Origin: JBGPEQ01 sp050180895
GTDB taxonomy: Bacteria; Pseudomonadota; Alphaproteobacteria; Dongiales; Dongiaceae
DNA length: 64,000 nt
Assembly: GCA_050180895.1 (NCBI GenBank)
Contig: JBFXDS010000012.1
Location: 78,433 to 142,432 of the forward strand
Direction: 5' to 3'
Shown: one piece after another, positions 16,529-26,703 of the stretch
How positions within the stretch are numbered: position 1 is the first letter of the stretch
How the letters are laid out: each line of letters starts with the position of its first letter
Notes under the pieces: model-generated
Told to the model about the DNA's origin: nothing
Seen by the model: only the letters and a program-made list of their open reading frames with translations
Databases searched by the model: none
Program-made: the position numbers and the translations under genes

Positions 16529-19500
16529 TCACGACAGGTCGACGAGGGGGGCGGGGACGGCGCCACGCAGCAGGGCCTTGCGCGCCTCCCACTGGCTGCG
16601 GGCGTCGAGCGTTTCCAAAAATTCCACCTCGCCGCCGGCGAGCAGCGCCACGGGGATGCCGTCGCGGTAGAGCAGGCGGTTGCCGGTGAGGGCGGCGAGC
16701 CTCGGTCCGGGCGTCAGGATGCCCGCGAGGTTGAGCGGGTCGGCGCCGGAGATCGAGACCAGCGCACCCGTCTCCGGCTTGCGCCGGGCCTCGCGCAGCG
16801 CGCCGATGGCGTCCGGCAGGGCGAACTGCTCGCCGGAGAAGCCGGCGACGAAGCGGCCGCCGCGGATGTCGCCGCGCGCCTCCAACCGGCGATAGACGCG
16901 CAGCAGCTCGCGCCAAGGCGGCAGCCAGCCGGCCTCGCGCTCGAGCAGGCGCCAGAACACGACGCCGTAGCGGTGCAGCAGCTTGCGCGCGGCATGCTCG
17001 ACGGCCTCCGCCGGCGCCGCCGCGCCGGCCGGCGCGCGGCGGGCGAGGGCCCAGCGGCCGGCATCCTCCATGCCGAAGGCCACGGTGCGCCGGCGCCGCC
17101 GGCCGATCGCGATCGGCTTGCGGCGATCCGAGGGCACGAGCAGCGCGCGCAGGCCGCCGAAGCTGTCGGAAGTGACCAGCCCGAGGGCGACCAGCTCGGC
17201 CAGCGCCTCCTCGACCTGGTTGCGCAGCAGGCCGGTGCCCTCGACCAGCTCGTCGAAGAACGACGCGCCGTGGGCGCGGATATAGTCGGCGACCGCTGCC
17301 GCCCGGCTGCCCGGCTGCGCCGCTTCCGCGCCGGCGGACAGCGCCGCCCAGAGCGGCGCATGGCGGCGGGCCAGCAGCGCGATCGGCGTGGTCCGCACGG
17401 GCGTGATGCCGCGCTCGCCGTTGGACCGGCCGTTGCGCGGTCGCAGGCGCGCCCAGGCGATGCGCCCGGCCAGGCAATGATCGTCGAGCCAGGCCGGCTC
17501 GTACTCCTCGATCCGGACCGGCAGAACCTCGGTCTCCCAGGCGCCGGCCGGCGCCTCGAAGCCTTCAAGCTGCGCGGCGACGACTTCGACGGCGTCCGGC
17601 CCCTGCATGCGCGCCTCGGCCGTCACCCGCTGCCAGTCCAGGAGGAAGCGCAGGAAGTCGCGCGCGGCGACCGGCTCGATCTCGGCGCGCAGGCGCTTCA
17701 CGGTGTAGGTATGGACCCGCGCGAGCAGCCGGCGCTCGCACCATTCGTCGACGGCGATGCCCGGCGTGAAGCGACCGCGCATGGCGAAGCCTTCGGTTTG
17801 CAGCGCCGCCAGCGCCGAGGCCGCATCGCTCTCGGTCAGCCCGAGCGGCGCCGCCAGCGCCGCCTGCGTGACCGGCCCCAGCCCTTCGAGGCGCCCGCGC
17901 AGAATCTCGATCAGCGCCTCGTCGCGCGACCAGTCTTTCTCCGCATAGGCGGCGGGCGCGGCGATCGCCGGATCGAGATCGGCCTGGGGCCAGAGCGCCA
18001 GGAACTGCGGCAGCCGTTCTGCCGCGATCCACAGCGTTGCCCCGGGCGTCTTCAGCCGCGCCGCTCGCTTCTCGCGCGCCAGCGCCGCCAGCCAGTCGCC
18101 CCAGCCGACCTGAGCCTGCACCTCGTCCGCGCTCAGGAATCCCAGCCAGACCAGGGCATCGTGCAGTTCGTCCTCGTTCGCCGCCTCGGGCCAGGCTTCG
18201 GCGCGGACGCGCGCGATCGCCTCGGGGTCGAGGCGGCCGAGCTCGGCGGCGTCCTCCGGCGACAGCCAGCGCCGGCTCATCACTGCCTGGGTGCGGCGCT
18301 CCTCCAGCGGCGCGTCGTCGAGATAGGCATAGGGCCGCGCCGACAGCACCTCGAGCGCCAGCGGCGAGGGCTCCGTCAGGTCGCGCGCCACCACCTCGAT
18401 CGCACCGGATTCGATGCCCGCGAGCAGCCGCTCCAGCCCCTCGATGTCCATCGCCTCGTGCAGGCAGTCATGAATGGTCTGGTTGACCAGCGGGTGGTCG
18501 GGGATCTCGCGCTCGCCCACCAGGTTCTCGCCGCAGGCGATCTGGTCCGGGAACACCGAGGCGATCAGATCCTCGGCATCCATGCGCGCCAGCTGCGGCG
18601 GCACCTTCTTGCCGTTGCGGAAGCGCGGCAGCGCCAGCGACACTCCGCCCACCCAGCGCCAGCGCGTGTTGAACATCGGCGCGTCCAGCAGCGCCTGGAT
18701 CAGCAGCTCGCGCACACCTGCCGAATTGAGGTAACGCTTCACGTCCTCGAGATCGAAGCTGTGCGCAGTGGTCAGCGACAGCACGATATTGTCCTCGGTC
18801 GCCGCCGCCTGCAGCTCGAAGTTGAACTTGCGGCAGAAGCGCTTGCGCAGCGCCAGCCCCCAGGCGCGATTGAGCCGACTGCCGTAGGGGGAGTGCACCA
18901 CCAGCTGCATGCCGCCGACCGAATCGAAGAATCGCTCCAGCACGATCTTGTCCCGGGTCGGCAGGCAGCCCAGCGCCGCGTGCGCAGCCGCCAGATACTC
19001 CGCCAGCTGCTCGGCCCCCGCCGCATCGAGCCCACGCTCCGCCTGGAGCCAGCGCGCGACCCCGGCGCCGCTCGGATCCTCCGGCAGCCGCGCCGCCACC
19101 TCCGTCCGCAGCCGCGACACCGATTGCGACAGCTCGTTGCTGCGGCCGGGCGCCTCGCCGAGCCAGAACGGAATCGTCGGCGGCTGGCCGTGCGCGTCCT
19201 CGACGCGCACGATCCCGCGTTCGACCCGCAGGATCTGATAGGAGGCGTTGCCGAGCTGGAAGATGTCGCCGGCCATGCTCTCGACGGCGAAGTCCTCGTT
19301 CACCGTGCCGATGAAGGTGCTCTCCGGCTCCAGCATCACCTGGTAGTCGGCGTTGTCGGGGATCGTGCCGGCGTTGGTCAGCGCGGTCAGCCGCGCGCCG
19401 CGCCGTCCGCGCAGCATGTGGTTGACGGCATCGTGATGGATGAGCGCGCCGCGCCGGCCGCGCCGCGTGCTGAAGCCTTCGGCCAGCATGCCGACCACGG

Positions 19501-20890
19501 CGGCGAAATCCTCGCGCGGCAGGGCGCGGTAGGGCCAGGCGCGGCGGAGCAGCGCGAACAGTGCGTCCTCGCTCCATTCCTGTGCCGCCACCTCGGCGAC
19601 GATCTGCTGCGCCAGCACGTCGAGCGGCCGTTCGGGGATGCTCAGCCGGTCGAGCTCGCCGCGGCGCACGCTGTCGAGCAGCGCCGCGCATTCCACCAAC
19701 TCGTCGCGCGACAGCGGGAACAGCCGGCCCTTGGGCGTTCCGCCGACCGCGTGGCCGGAGCGTCCGACCCGCTGCAGGAAGCTGGCGATCGAGCGCGGCG
19801 AGCCGATCTGGCAGACCAGGTCGACGTCGCCGATGTCGATGCCGAGCTCCAGCGAGGCCGTCGCCACCAGCGCCTTCAGCGCGCCGCGCTTCAGCCGCTG
19901 CTCGGCGTCGAACCGCTGCTCCTTGGCCAGGCTGCCGTGATGCGCCGTGACCTGCTCGGCGCCGATGCGGTCCGACAACTGCCGCGTCACCCGCTCGGCC
20001 AGGCGGCGCGTGTTGACGAAGATCAGGGTCGTGCGGTGAGCCCGGATCAGCTCGGCCAGCCGGTCATAGACCTGCTGCCAGACCTCGCCGGACATCACCG
20101 CTTCGAGCGGCCCGGCCGGCAGCTCGAGGGCGAGATCGCGCGCCCGCCGGTGGCCCTGGTCGACGATGGTGCAGTCGGCCGCCTGCCGGCCGTCCGCGCC
20201 GGCGCCGACGAGGAACCGTGCCACCGCCTCGATCGGCTTCTGCGTCGCCGACAGTCCGATCCGCGGCAGCCGGCCGCCGCACAGAGCCGCCAGCCGCTCC
20301 AGCGTCACCGACAGATGGACGCCGCGCTTGTTCGGCGCCAGGGCGTGGATCTCGTCGACGATCGCTGTCCGCGTCGTCGCCAGCATCCGTCGGCCGGACT
20401 CGGAGCCGAGCAGGATGTAGAGCGACTCTGGCGTGGTCACGACGATGTGCGGCGGCCGCCGGCGCGCCCGGTCGCGCTCGCCCGGCGGCGTGTCGCCGGT
20501 GCGCACCCAGGTGCGGATCTCCACCTCCGGCAGGCCGCGCGCGCGCAACGCTTCGGCGATGCCGGCGAGCGGCGCCTCCAGGTTGCGCTGGATGTCGTTC
20601 GACAGCGCCTTGAGCGGCGAGACGTAGACGACCTGCGTCTCGTCCCGCAGCCGGCCGTCGACCCCCTGCCGCACGAGCGAATCGATCGCCGCGAGAAAGG
20701 CGGCCAGGGTCTTGCCCGAGCCCGTCGGAGCGGCGACGAGCGTATGTCGCCCCGCCTGGATCGCCGGCCAGGCCGCGGCCTGGGCCGGCGTCGGCGCGGC
20801 GAAGCTGCGGTCGAACCAGTCGGCGACGGCCGGATGGAAGAGGGGGGCTGTGGTCACGGTGCGGGTCCGGTGCGGCAAGGGCAGGTCCAT
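16529..20890 (-). CDS. lhr: Lhr-type ATP-dependent DNA helicase
   Basis: A superfamily-2 3'-5' helicase of the large-helicase-related family, 1453 residues, close to full-length bacterial Lhr. The N-terminal motor has the Q-like FAAPTPAQAAAWPAI, motif I APTGSGKT near residue 55, motif II VDEIHAL (DEIH box), motif III LSATQKP, motif V ASLELGIDIGDVD and motif VI QRVGRSGHAVGG. The WH and Lhr-core domains and a long C-terminal extension follow. No ligase or phosphoesterase partner is adjacent. It probably works alone in DNA repair. A GTG start twelve codons further in (VTTAPLFHP) is possible. Confidence 0.93.
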   Translation of the reverse strand: MDLPLPHRTRTVTTAPLFHPAVADWFDRSFAAPTPAQAAAWPAIQAGRHTLVAAPTGSGKTLAAFLAAIDSLVRQGVDGRLRDETQVVYVSPLKALSNDIQRNLEAPLAGIAEALRARGLPEVEIRTWVRTGDTPPGERDRARRRPPHIVVTTPESLYILLGSESGRRMLATTRTAIVDEIHALAPNKRGVHLSVTLERLAALCGGRLPRIGLSATQKPIEAVARFLVGAGADGRQAADCTIVDQGHRRARDLALELPAGPLEAVMSGEVWQQVYDRLAELIRAHRTTLIFVNTRRLAERVTRQLSDRIGAEQVTAHHGSLAKEQRFDAEQRLKRGALKALVATASLELGIDIGDVDLVCQIGSPRSIASFLQRVGRSGHAVGGTPKGRLFPLSRDELVECAALLDSVRRGELDRLSIPERPLDVLAQQIVAEVAAQEWSEDALFALLRRAWPYRALPREDFAAVVGMLAEGFSTRRGRRGALIHHDAVNHMLRGRRGARLTALTNAGTIPDNADYQVMLEPESTFIGTVNEDFAVESMAGDIFQLGNASYQILRVERGIVRVEDAHGQPPTIPFWLGEAPGRSNELSQSVSRLRTEVAARLPEDPSGAGVARWLQAERGLDAAGAEQLAEYLAAAHAALGCLPTRDKIVLERFFDSVGGMQLVVHSPYGSRLNRAWGLALRKRFCRKFNFELQAAATEDNIVLSLTTAHSFDLEDVKRYLNSAGVRELLIQALLDAPMFNTRWRWVGGVSLALPRFRNGKKVPPQLARMDAEDLIASVFPDQIACGENLVGEREIPDHPLVNQTIHDCLHEAMDIEGLERLLAGIESGAIEVVARDLTEPSPLALEVLSARPYAYLDDAPLEERRTQAVMSRRWLSPEDAAELGRLDPEAIARVRAEAWPEAANEDELHDALVWLGFLSADEVQAQVGWGDWLAALAREKRAARLKTPGATLWIAAERLPQFLALWPQADLDPAIAAPAAYAEKDWSRDEALIEILRGRLEGLGPVTQAALAAPLGLTESDAASALAALQTEGFAMRGRFTPGIAVDEWCERRLLARVHTYTVKRLRAEIEPVAARDFLRFLLDWQRVTAEARMQGPDAVEVVAAQLEGFEAPAGAWETEVLPVRIEEYEPAWLDDHCLAGRIAWARLRPRNGRSNGERGITPVRTTPIALLARRHAPLWAALSAGAEAAQPGSRAAAVADYIRAHGASFFDELVEGTGLLRNQVEEALAELVALGLVTSDSFGGLRALLVPSDRRKPIAIGRRRRRTVAFGMEDAGRWALARRAPAGAAAPAEAVEHAARKLLHRYGVVFWRLLEREAGWLPPWRELLRVYRRLEARGDIRGGRFVAGFSGEQFALPDAIGALREARRKPETGALVSISGADPLNLAGILTPGPRLAALTGNRLLYRDGIPVALLAGGEVEFLETLDARSQWEARKALLRGAVPAPLVDLS

Positions 20891-21018
20891 GATAGCGCGA
20901 CGGCCGCGCGGAGCCAGTTCGGATTCGGGCGCCGGCCGCAGGGCCGTTCCTCGTGAGGCTGCCGCTCCGAAGCGGAACGGCGCGCGCCCGGTTCAGATGG
21001 GGGTGCGGAAGCAGCCGG

Positions 21019-21891
21019 TCAATCGCGCAATATGTCGATCACCTTGCTCTCGTTCAGCTCCCCCAGGCCGCGGTCGACCAGCCGCTGGAAGGCGTCGGCC
21101 GCGGCGCGGCCGAGCGGCGCCTCGACGCCGAGCGCCTGGGCGAGCTGCACCCCGTAGCGCGCGTCCTTGAGGCGCAGCCGGCCGGAGAAGGTGATGTCGC
21201 GCGCGTGATCGCCGTCCCGCATGCGCCGGCTGTTGCGGACGACCTGCGGACTCGCGGCCTGGCCCTTGGCGATGGCGTCGACGACCCGGTCGAGATCAAG
21301 GCCGGCGCGCTCGGCCGTCAGCAGGGCCTCGGCCGTGGCGGCGATCTGCACCGCGCCCATCAGGTTGACAATGAGCTTGTAGGCGGTGCCGGCGCCGACA
21401 TCGCCGAAGCGGATCATCTCCGCGCAGAGCGGCCGCAGCAACGGCTCGGCCGCCGCCAGGTCGGCGGGCGCGGCGCCGACCAGCAGTGTCAGTTCGCCGG
21501 CCGCGGCCATGTCGGGCAGGCCGGTGACGGGGCAGTCGATGTAACGCAGGCCGCGCCGGGCCGCGTTGCACGACAGCTCCCGCACCCAGTCCCGCGAGAG
21601 GGTCGAGCACTCGATGGCGAAGGCATTCGGCGCAGCCGCGCCGGCGAGGGCGCCGTCGGTGCCGAGCCAGATGTCGCGCGAGGCCGCATCGTCGCCGACC
21701 ATGGCGAAGACCGCTTCGGCGCCGTCGGCTGCCGCCCGCGGCGTGGCGGCGGCGCGCGCGCCGCGCCGCACGAGCGGTTCGGCCTTGGCCGCCGTCCGGT
21801 TGTAGACCGTCAGGTCGTGGCCGGCCTGGAGCAGCCGCGCCGCCATGGCCTGTCCCATGTTGCCGAGGCCGAGGAATGCGATACGGGCCAT
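21019..21891 (-). CDS. NAD(P)-dependent beta-hydroxyacid dehydrogenase family oxidoreductase
   Basis: A 290-residue member of the 3-hydroxyisobutyrate dehydrogenase/GLYR1 family. The Rossmann motif FLGLGNMG starts at residue 5, with the YNRTAAKAE segment after strand 2. The substrate loop reads DCPVTGLPDMAAAGELTLLVG, where most relatives have D-PVSGG. The catalytic lysine is in GTAYKLIVNLM. The unusual PVTGLPDM loop makes the exact substrate uncertain. It is divergent from the AraC gene at 22073, which may regulate it. Confidence 0.88.
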   Translation of the reverse strand: MARIAFLGLGNMGQAMAARLLQAGHDLTVYNRTAAKAEPLVRRGARAAATPRAAADGAEAVFAMVGDDAASRDIWLGTDGALAGAAAPNAFAIECSTLSRDWVRELSCNAARRGLRYIDCPVTGLPDMAAAGELTLLVGAAPADLAAAEPLLRPLCAEMIRFGDVGAGTAYKLIVNLMGAVQIAATAEALLTAERAGLDLDRVVDAIAKGQAASPQVVRNSRRMRDGDHARDITFSGRLRLKDARYGVQLAQALGVEAPLGRAAADAFQRLVDRGLGELNESKVIDILRD

Positions 21892-22072
21892 GTCCGATGT
21901 CCTTCCTGCGCGTCGGGCGGTGCCAACCAGAGCCCGATGACGGCGACGACGTCAACTCGCGTTATGCCGCCGCCGCGAGCGGCGCCGACGGATATTTCGC
22001 CGGCAGCGCAAAAACGATCAAATGCGCCGCGCGAAAGGCGGGCACAATCCGCCGCCTTCGGATGAGGTTCGC

Positions 22073-22903
22073 ATGACTCCGGTCGGCAAGGCGCTCTGGT
22101 ACATCGAAAGCCATTTCGCGGGCGAGGTCACGCTCGACGAGATCGCGGCCGTGGCCGGCGTCTCGCGCTACCATCTGTCGCGCGCCTTCGGCGAGGCGAC
22201 CGGCCGGTCGGTGATGCGCTATCTGCGCGGCCGCCGCCTGACCGAGGCCGCGCGGTCCCTCTCGTCCGGCGCGTCCGACATTCTGTCGGTCGCGCTGGCG
22301 GCCGGCTACGGATCGCACGAGGCCTTCACCCGGGCGTTCCGCGACCAGTTCGGGCAGACGCCCGAATCCGTTCGCGCGCAACGCCATCTCGACAACCTCG
22401 CACTGGTGGAGACGATCAGGATGGATCACACGGGAACCATGACATTGGAGAAGCCGCGCTTCGAGAACGGCAGGACGCTGCTCATCGCCGGCCTGGCGGA
22501 ACGCTACGTCTTCGAGCGGTGCCACGAGATTCCCGCGCAGTGGCAGCGCTTCGTGCCCTATATCGGCAATCTGTCCGGGCAGGTCGGCGGAACCGCCTAT
22601 GGCGTGCGCAAGGACAGCGACGCCGGCAGCATCGAATATATGTGCGGCGTCGAGGTCTCGAGCTTCGACGACCTGCCGCCCGAACTAAGCACCCTGCGAA
22701 TCCCGGCACGGCGGTATGCCGTGTTCACCCATCGCGACCATATCTCGACGATCCGCGAGACCCACACCGCCATCTGGACCAGATGGCTGCCGGAATCGGG
22801 TCACGAGGTGGCCGACGCACCGGACTTCGAGCGTTACGGCGAGGACTTCGACCCTGAGAGCGGGACGGGCAACGTCGAGATCTGGCTGCCGCTCAAGGCG
22901 TGA
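22073..22903 (+). CDS. AraC-family regulator with C-terminal GyrI-like effector domain
   Basis: 276 residues. The N-terminal AraC DNA-binding region has LDEIAAVAGVSRYHLSRAFG and ILSVALAAGYGSHEAFTRAFRDQFGQTPESVR. The C-terminal half (about 120-276) has the SOUL/GyrI-like effector-binding fold seen in Rob, with IEYMCGVEVSSFDDLPP, the IPARRYAVFTHRDH strand and a final VEIWLPLK. Likely senses a small hydrophobic ligand. The start at 22073 follows GATGAGG; an in-frame ATG 51 bases upstream is a weaker alternative. Confidence 0.9.
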   Translation: MTPVGKALWYIESHFAGEVTLDEIAAVAGVSRYHLSRAFGEATGRSVMRYLRGRRLTEAARSLSSGASDILSVALAAGYGSHEAFTRAFRDQFGQTPESVRAQRHLDNLALVETIRMDHTGTMTLEKPRFENGRTLLIAGLAERYVFERCHEIPAQWQRFVPYIGNLSGQVGGTAYGVRKDSDAGSIEYMCGVEVSSFDDLPPELSTLRIPARRYAVFTHRDHISTIRETHTAIWTRWLPESGHEVADAPDFERYGEDFDPESGTGNVEIWLPLKA

Positions 22904-22998
22904 GTTTGCCGTGAGGCGCCGTTCTTCTGAGCGGAATCCTGCTGCCGGCGCGGCCGGGAGCGAGCGCGGGCTATCAGCTCCGGCCCGGAATCCGGACC

Positions 22999-23472
22999 TC
23001 AGTGGTCCGCGGCAGCGGTCAGGCTCTCCAGCCGGGCGGCCAGCTTTTCGCCGGTCTCGCCGCCCTTGCCGGCGATCTTCTGGTCGAGCACCAGCTTGAG
23101 CGCGTCGAGATGGGCCTGGGCGAGCTTGAGACCGTTCTCGTCGACGGAACGGCTGGGGGCGATGAGCCGGCACAGCGACTGGCCGATGCGGCTCACCAGG
23201 GGATACCCGAAGCTGGCGCCCTGGCCCTTGATGTTGTGGGTGGCGGCATAGGCGCGGTCGAGCTGCTCGCGACGGCGCTCGGGATCGCGCTTGGCGGCGT
23301 CGAGCAGCGCCTGCGCCTGGTCGACGTCGATCCGCGCCCACTCCGTGTAGTTGGCGCGCAGCGCGGTCGTCGCCTCCTCGGCGCGGGCCAGCGTCTCCTT
23401 GAGCGGATTGTAGCCGATGTCCACGGCAGGCTGCTCCGCGCGCTTGGCGCCGGAATCGTCGTTGGGGTTCAT
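22999..23472 (-). CDS. HPt-domain phosphotransfer protein
   Basis: 157 residues. A histidine phosphotransfer domain is centred on His79 in AATHNIKGQGASFGYP, matching the HNIKG/HxLKG phosphorylation motif. It is preceded by a helical segment that may form part of the four-helix bundle. The gene begins one base after the hybrid kinase stop, so it is co-transcribed and is the natural acceptor for that kinase's receiver domains. No response-regulator output gene follows. Confidence 0.9.
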   Translation of the reverse strand: MNPNDDSGAKRAEQPAVDIGYNPLKETLARAEEATTALRANYTEWARIDVDQAQALLDAAKRDPERRREQLDRAYAATHNIKGQGASFGYPLVSRIGQSLCRLIAPSRSVDENGLKLAQAHLDALKLVLDQKIAGKGGETGEKLAARLESLTAAADH

Positions 23473-23473
23473 G

Positions 23474-26400
23474 TCAGGAGTCCGTACCGGTAGCCGCTTC
23501 GAGGGAGTCGAGCATCGCCAGCATCTCCGCTTCGGCGGCGACCGTCGGCTTGCTGTCGTTGGCCGCCGGAGCGGCGTCCTCTGCGGCGACCGCCGCCGCG
23601 GCGCCGCCGAAGCAGGCGGCGATGGCCTGGAACAGCTGTGCCTTGTCGATCGGCTTGGAGACGTAGCCGGTCATGCCGGCGGCCAGGAGCCGCTCGCGGT
23701 CGCCCTTCATCGCGTTGGCGGTCATGGCGATGATTGGCAGCCAGCTGGCGGGACCTGCCATCGCCCGGATGCGCCTGGTCGCCTCGATGCCGTCCATCTC
23801 CGGCATCTGCACGTCCATGAGGATGACGTCGTAGGCTCGCCGTCGGACGGCGTCGAGCGCTTCCAGTCCGTTGGCGGCGATATCGGCGCGATGCCCGGCC
23901 TTGCCGAGCAGGACCGTCGCCAGCAGTTGGTTCACCTGATTGTCCTCGACGACGAGGATCGACAGCGGCCGGATCGGCTGCGGTGCGGGCGGCACGTTTG
24001 CCGCCGGCGCGGCGGCCGGCCGCGGTCCGGCAGCCTCTACGCCGCAGAGCTGCGCCAGGCATTCGAACAACCTCCCCTGCACGACCGGCTTGTCGAGCGC
24101 GACGGCGAAGCCGGAAGCCGCGGCGCGGGCGGCCAGGCCGCGCACGCCCAGCGAGGTCGCCAGGATGAGCTTCGTCGCCGCGAGGGCGGGGTCGCCGCTG
24201 ATGCGCTGCCCGAGCTCGACGCCGTCGGTGCCCGGCATCATCTGATCGATCAGCGCAACATGGAACGGCGCGTCGCGGCGCACCGCATCGGCGAGCGCGG
24301 CCACGGCCTCGGACGCGCTTTCCACCGACTGCACGGTCATGCCCCAGGCGCCGAGCTGCTTGCGGAAGATCAGCCGGTTGACTTCGTTGTCGTCGACGAC
24401 GAGGACGCGGAAGCCCTTCAACGCGGTGTTGGCGGCGTGGTGGCGCGTGCGGTCCGCGCCCAGGTTCAGGCGCACGGTGAACCAGAAGCGGCTGCCCTTG
24501 CCGGGCGTGCTGTCGACGCCGATGTCGCCGCCCATGGCGCCGGCAAGCTGCTTGCAGATGGCGAGGCCGAGGCCGCTGCCCCCGAAGCGGCGGGTGGTCG
24601 AGGAATCGGCCTGGGTGAATTTCTGGAACAGCGTCGGCAGGACGTCGGCCGGGATGCCGATGCCGGAATCGGTCACCTCGAAGCGCAGATAGACCTCGTG
24701 GTCGATGGTGCCCTGATGGAACGCCTCGATGGCGACGCCGCCCTTGTCGGTGAACTTGACGGCGTTGGCCACCAGGTTGAGCAGCACCTGGCGCAGCCGG
24801 CCGGGATCGCCGCGCAGCCTCTCGGGCACGTCGGGCTCGATGAAGGTGGCGAGGTCGATGCCCTTGGCGTGGGCGCGCGGCCCGTGCAGCTGGCCGACGC
24901 TTTCCAGCAGGTCGAAGATGTCGAAATCGATGCTCTCCAGCGTCAACTTGCCGGCCTCGAACTTGGAGTAGTCGAGGATGTCGTTGATCAAGGTCAGCAG
25001 CGCGTCGCCGCATTGCTGCACGGTCCTGGCGTAGCGGCGCTGTTCGTCGTCCAGCCCGGTGTCGAGCAGCAGGCCGGTCATGCCCATGACGCCGTTCATC
25101 GGCGTCCGGATCTCGTGGCTGATGGTGGCCAGGAAGTCTGACTTGGCGGCATTGGCCGCCTCCGCCGCCTCCTTGGCTTGGCGCAGCTCCTCCTCGGCGC
25201 GCCGGCGCGCGGTCACGTCGAGGACGACACCGTCCAGCCAGCGCAGGACGCCATCGTCGCCGTCGACGCCCTGGCCCTTCTCGTGGACCCAGCGGATCGT
25301 GCCGTCCCGATGGCGGATGCGGTATTCGACGGCGAAGGCGCAACGCTCGTCGACTCCGGCCAGCCGGGCCGCCGCCACGGTAGGCGCGTCATCGGGATGA
25401 ACCAGGCTGGTGAAGGAGCGGACCCGGTTGTGGATGAAGTCCGCGGCCGGATAGCCGGAGATATCGGCGATGGCGTCGCTGACGAACTCCATCGTGTGGT
25501 CGTGGGCGCAGCGGTAGCAGGCCCCGGGGATGTTGGCGAGCAGAGTGCGGAACTTCGTCTCGCTGTCGCGCAGCGCCTGACGGTCGGTTTCGCGCCGCGC
25601 AACCTGGCGCACGAACAAGCGCAGCGCGATGTAGCAGGCGATGATGACCAGTGCGCTGACGACGCAGGCGGCGAGCACGTCGCCGCGCCAGTTGGCCAGC
25701 ACGTCGGCCGGCGCGATGCCGACGGCGATCGTCAGCGGGAAGCCGGACACCGGGCGCAGGGTGACGATGCGCGGCCGGCCGTCGGACGGCAGCGTGATCA
25801 GGCTCGGCTTGTCGCCGGGCGTGTCCAGAAGCGGCCCCAGAGTGGCTGCATCGGCGGCGAGTTCGCCGGGAGCGGAGCGGACGGCGGAGTGCCGGACCAG
25901 GGCCATGCCGTCGTTGCGCAGGAGCAGGATGGCGCCCTTGCGACCGACGTCGAGCTGTCGATAGAGCTGCTTGAAATAATCGGGATCGACATAGGCGATG
26001 ACGAGGCCGGCCGCACTGCCGTCGGCGGCCGTAAAGCGTCGGCTGAAGGCAAAGACGCCGTCCTTGCCGTCCATGGCGACGAGGTTCGAGACGTGGAGAC
26101 CGCCGCTGGTATCCGCCAGCTGGCGCGCGATGTCCGTCGGCGCGAACGGTGCCGCCGCCGGCGCCGCGCCACGGGAATCCTGCACGACTCGGCCGGTGCG
26201 GTCGAGTACGCTGAGGGCGATCATCTGCGGGGCCCCGGCCAGCAGCTGCTGCAGCTCGGCGGTCAGGGATGGGTCGAAGGGCGCGGCGGCGCTCTGAAGG
26301 TTCATCGTCTTGCGCGCCGACATCAGGGTGCGATCGACGACCACGGCCGTCTGCGCGGCGTGCTGCTCGAAGACGCGCGCCAGGCGGGCGGTCTCGTGGG

Positions 26401-26563
26401 CCGATGCGGCCAGGGCGCGGTCATGCGCGATCCACAGGCCATAGCCGACCAGCCCGACGATGACACCGGCCAGGGCGAAGCCAAAGACAATCAGCGCCTG
26501 TTGTAGACCGCGCAGCGATCCACCCGGCTGTCGGTGCTTGTCCGATGCCGCCTGCGGGGGCAC
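23474..26563 (-). CDS. Hybrid sensor histidine kinase with two receiver domains
   Basis: 1029 residues, inner membrane. Order: membrane segment about 22-46, periplasmic dCache-like sensor to about 295, second membrane segment (LAACVVSALVIIACYIAL), and a PAS domain about 345-460. Next come HisKA with phospho-acceptor His483 (ATISHEIRTPMNG) and HATPase with NAVKFTDKG, DSGIGIP and GGSGLGLAI. Receiver 1 has Asp773 (LIDQMMPGTDG) and receiver 2 has Asp917 (LMDVQMPEMDG). The double receiver plus separate HPt is a BarA-like multistep relay split over two genes. The AT-richer 140 bases upstream probably carry its promoter. Confidence 0.93.
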   Translation of the reverse strand: MPPQAASDKHRQPGGSLRGLQQALIVFGFALAGVIVGLVGYGLWIAHDRALAASAHETARLARVFEQHAAQTAVVVDRTLMSARKTMNLQSAAAPFDPSLTAELQQLLAGAPQMIALSVLDRTGRVVQDSRGAAPAAAPFAPTDIARQLADTSGGLHVSNLVAMDGKDGVFAFSRRFTAADGSAAGLVIAYVDPDYFKQLYRQLDVGRKGAILLLRNDGMALVRHSAVRSAPGELAADAATLGPLLDTPGDKPSLITLPSDGRPRIVTLRPVSGFPLTIAVGIAPADVLANWRGDVLAACVVSALVIIACYIALRLFVRQVARRETDRQALRDSETKFRTLLANIPGACYRCAHDHTMEFVSDAIADISGYPAADFIHNRVRSFTSLVHPDDAPTVAAARLAGVDERCAFAVEYRIRHRDGTIRWVHEKGQGVDGDDGVLRWLDGVVLDVTARRRAEEELRQAKEAAEAANAAKSDFLATISHEIRTPMNGVMGMTGLLLDTGLDDEQRRYARTVQQCGDALLTLINDILDYSKFEAGKLTLESIDFDIFDLLESVGQLHGPRAHAKGIDLATFIEPDVPERLRGDPGRLRQVLLNLVANAVKFTDKGGVAIEAFHQGTIDHEVYLRFEVTDSGIGIPADVLPTLFQKFTQADSSTTRRFGGSGLGLAICKQLAGAMGGDIGVDSTPGKGSRFWFTVRLNLGADRTRHHAANTALKGFRVLVVDDNEVNRLIFRKQLGAWGMTVQSVESASEAVAALADAVRRDAPFHVALIDQMMPGTDGVELGQRISGDPALAATKLILATSLGVRGLAARAAASGFAVALDKPVVQGRLFECLAQLCGVEAAGPRPAAAPAANVPPAPQPIRPLSILVVEDNQVNQLLATVLLGKAGHRADIAANGLEALDAVRRRAYDVILMDVQMPEMDGIEATRRIRAMAGPASWLPIIAMTANAMKGDRERLLAAGMTGYVSKPIDKAQLFQAIAACFGGAAAAVAAEDAAPAANDSKPTVAAEAEMLAMLDSLEAATGTDS

Positions 26564-26703
26564 GTACCCAATCTCCGTCCGACCCTGAATATGCTTAATC
26601 AGTGTTTCACCACACTCTCTAAGAAAGACTTAAGTGGGGAATTGGCTTCAAAATCGGACCGTTGCCGGCTCGCCGCGGGCCGTTTCCGCCGCGGCGCCGG
26701 CGG

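Noticed and set aside
16973..20956. 1327-codon open frame antisense to the helicase gene
   Set aside because: An Arg/Gln/Ala-rich, low-complexity translation typical of antisense frames in very GC-rich genes; the opposite strand has a full Lhr helicase with all motifs.
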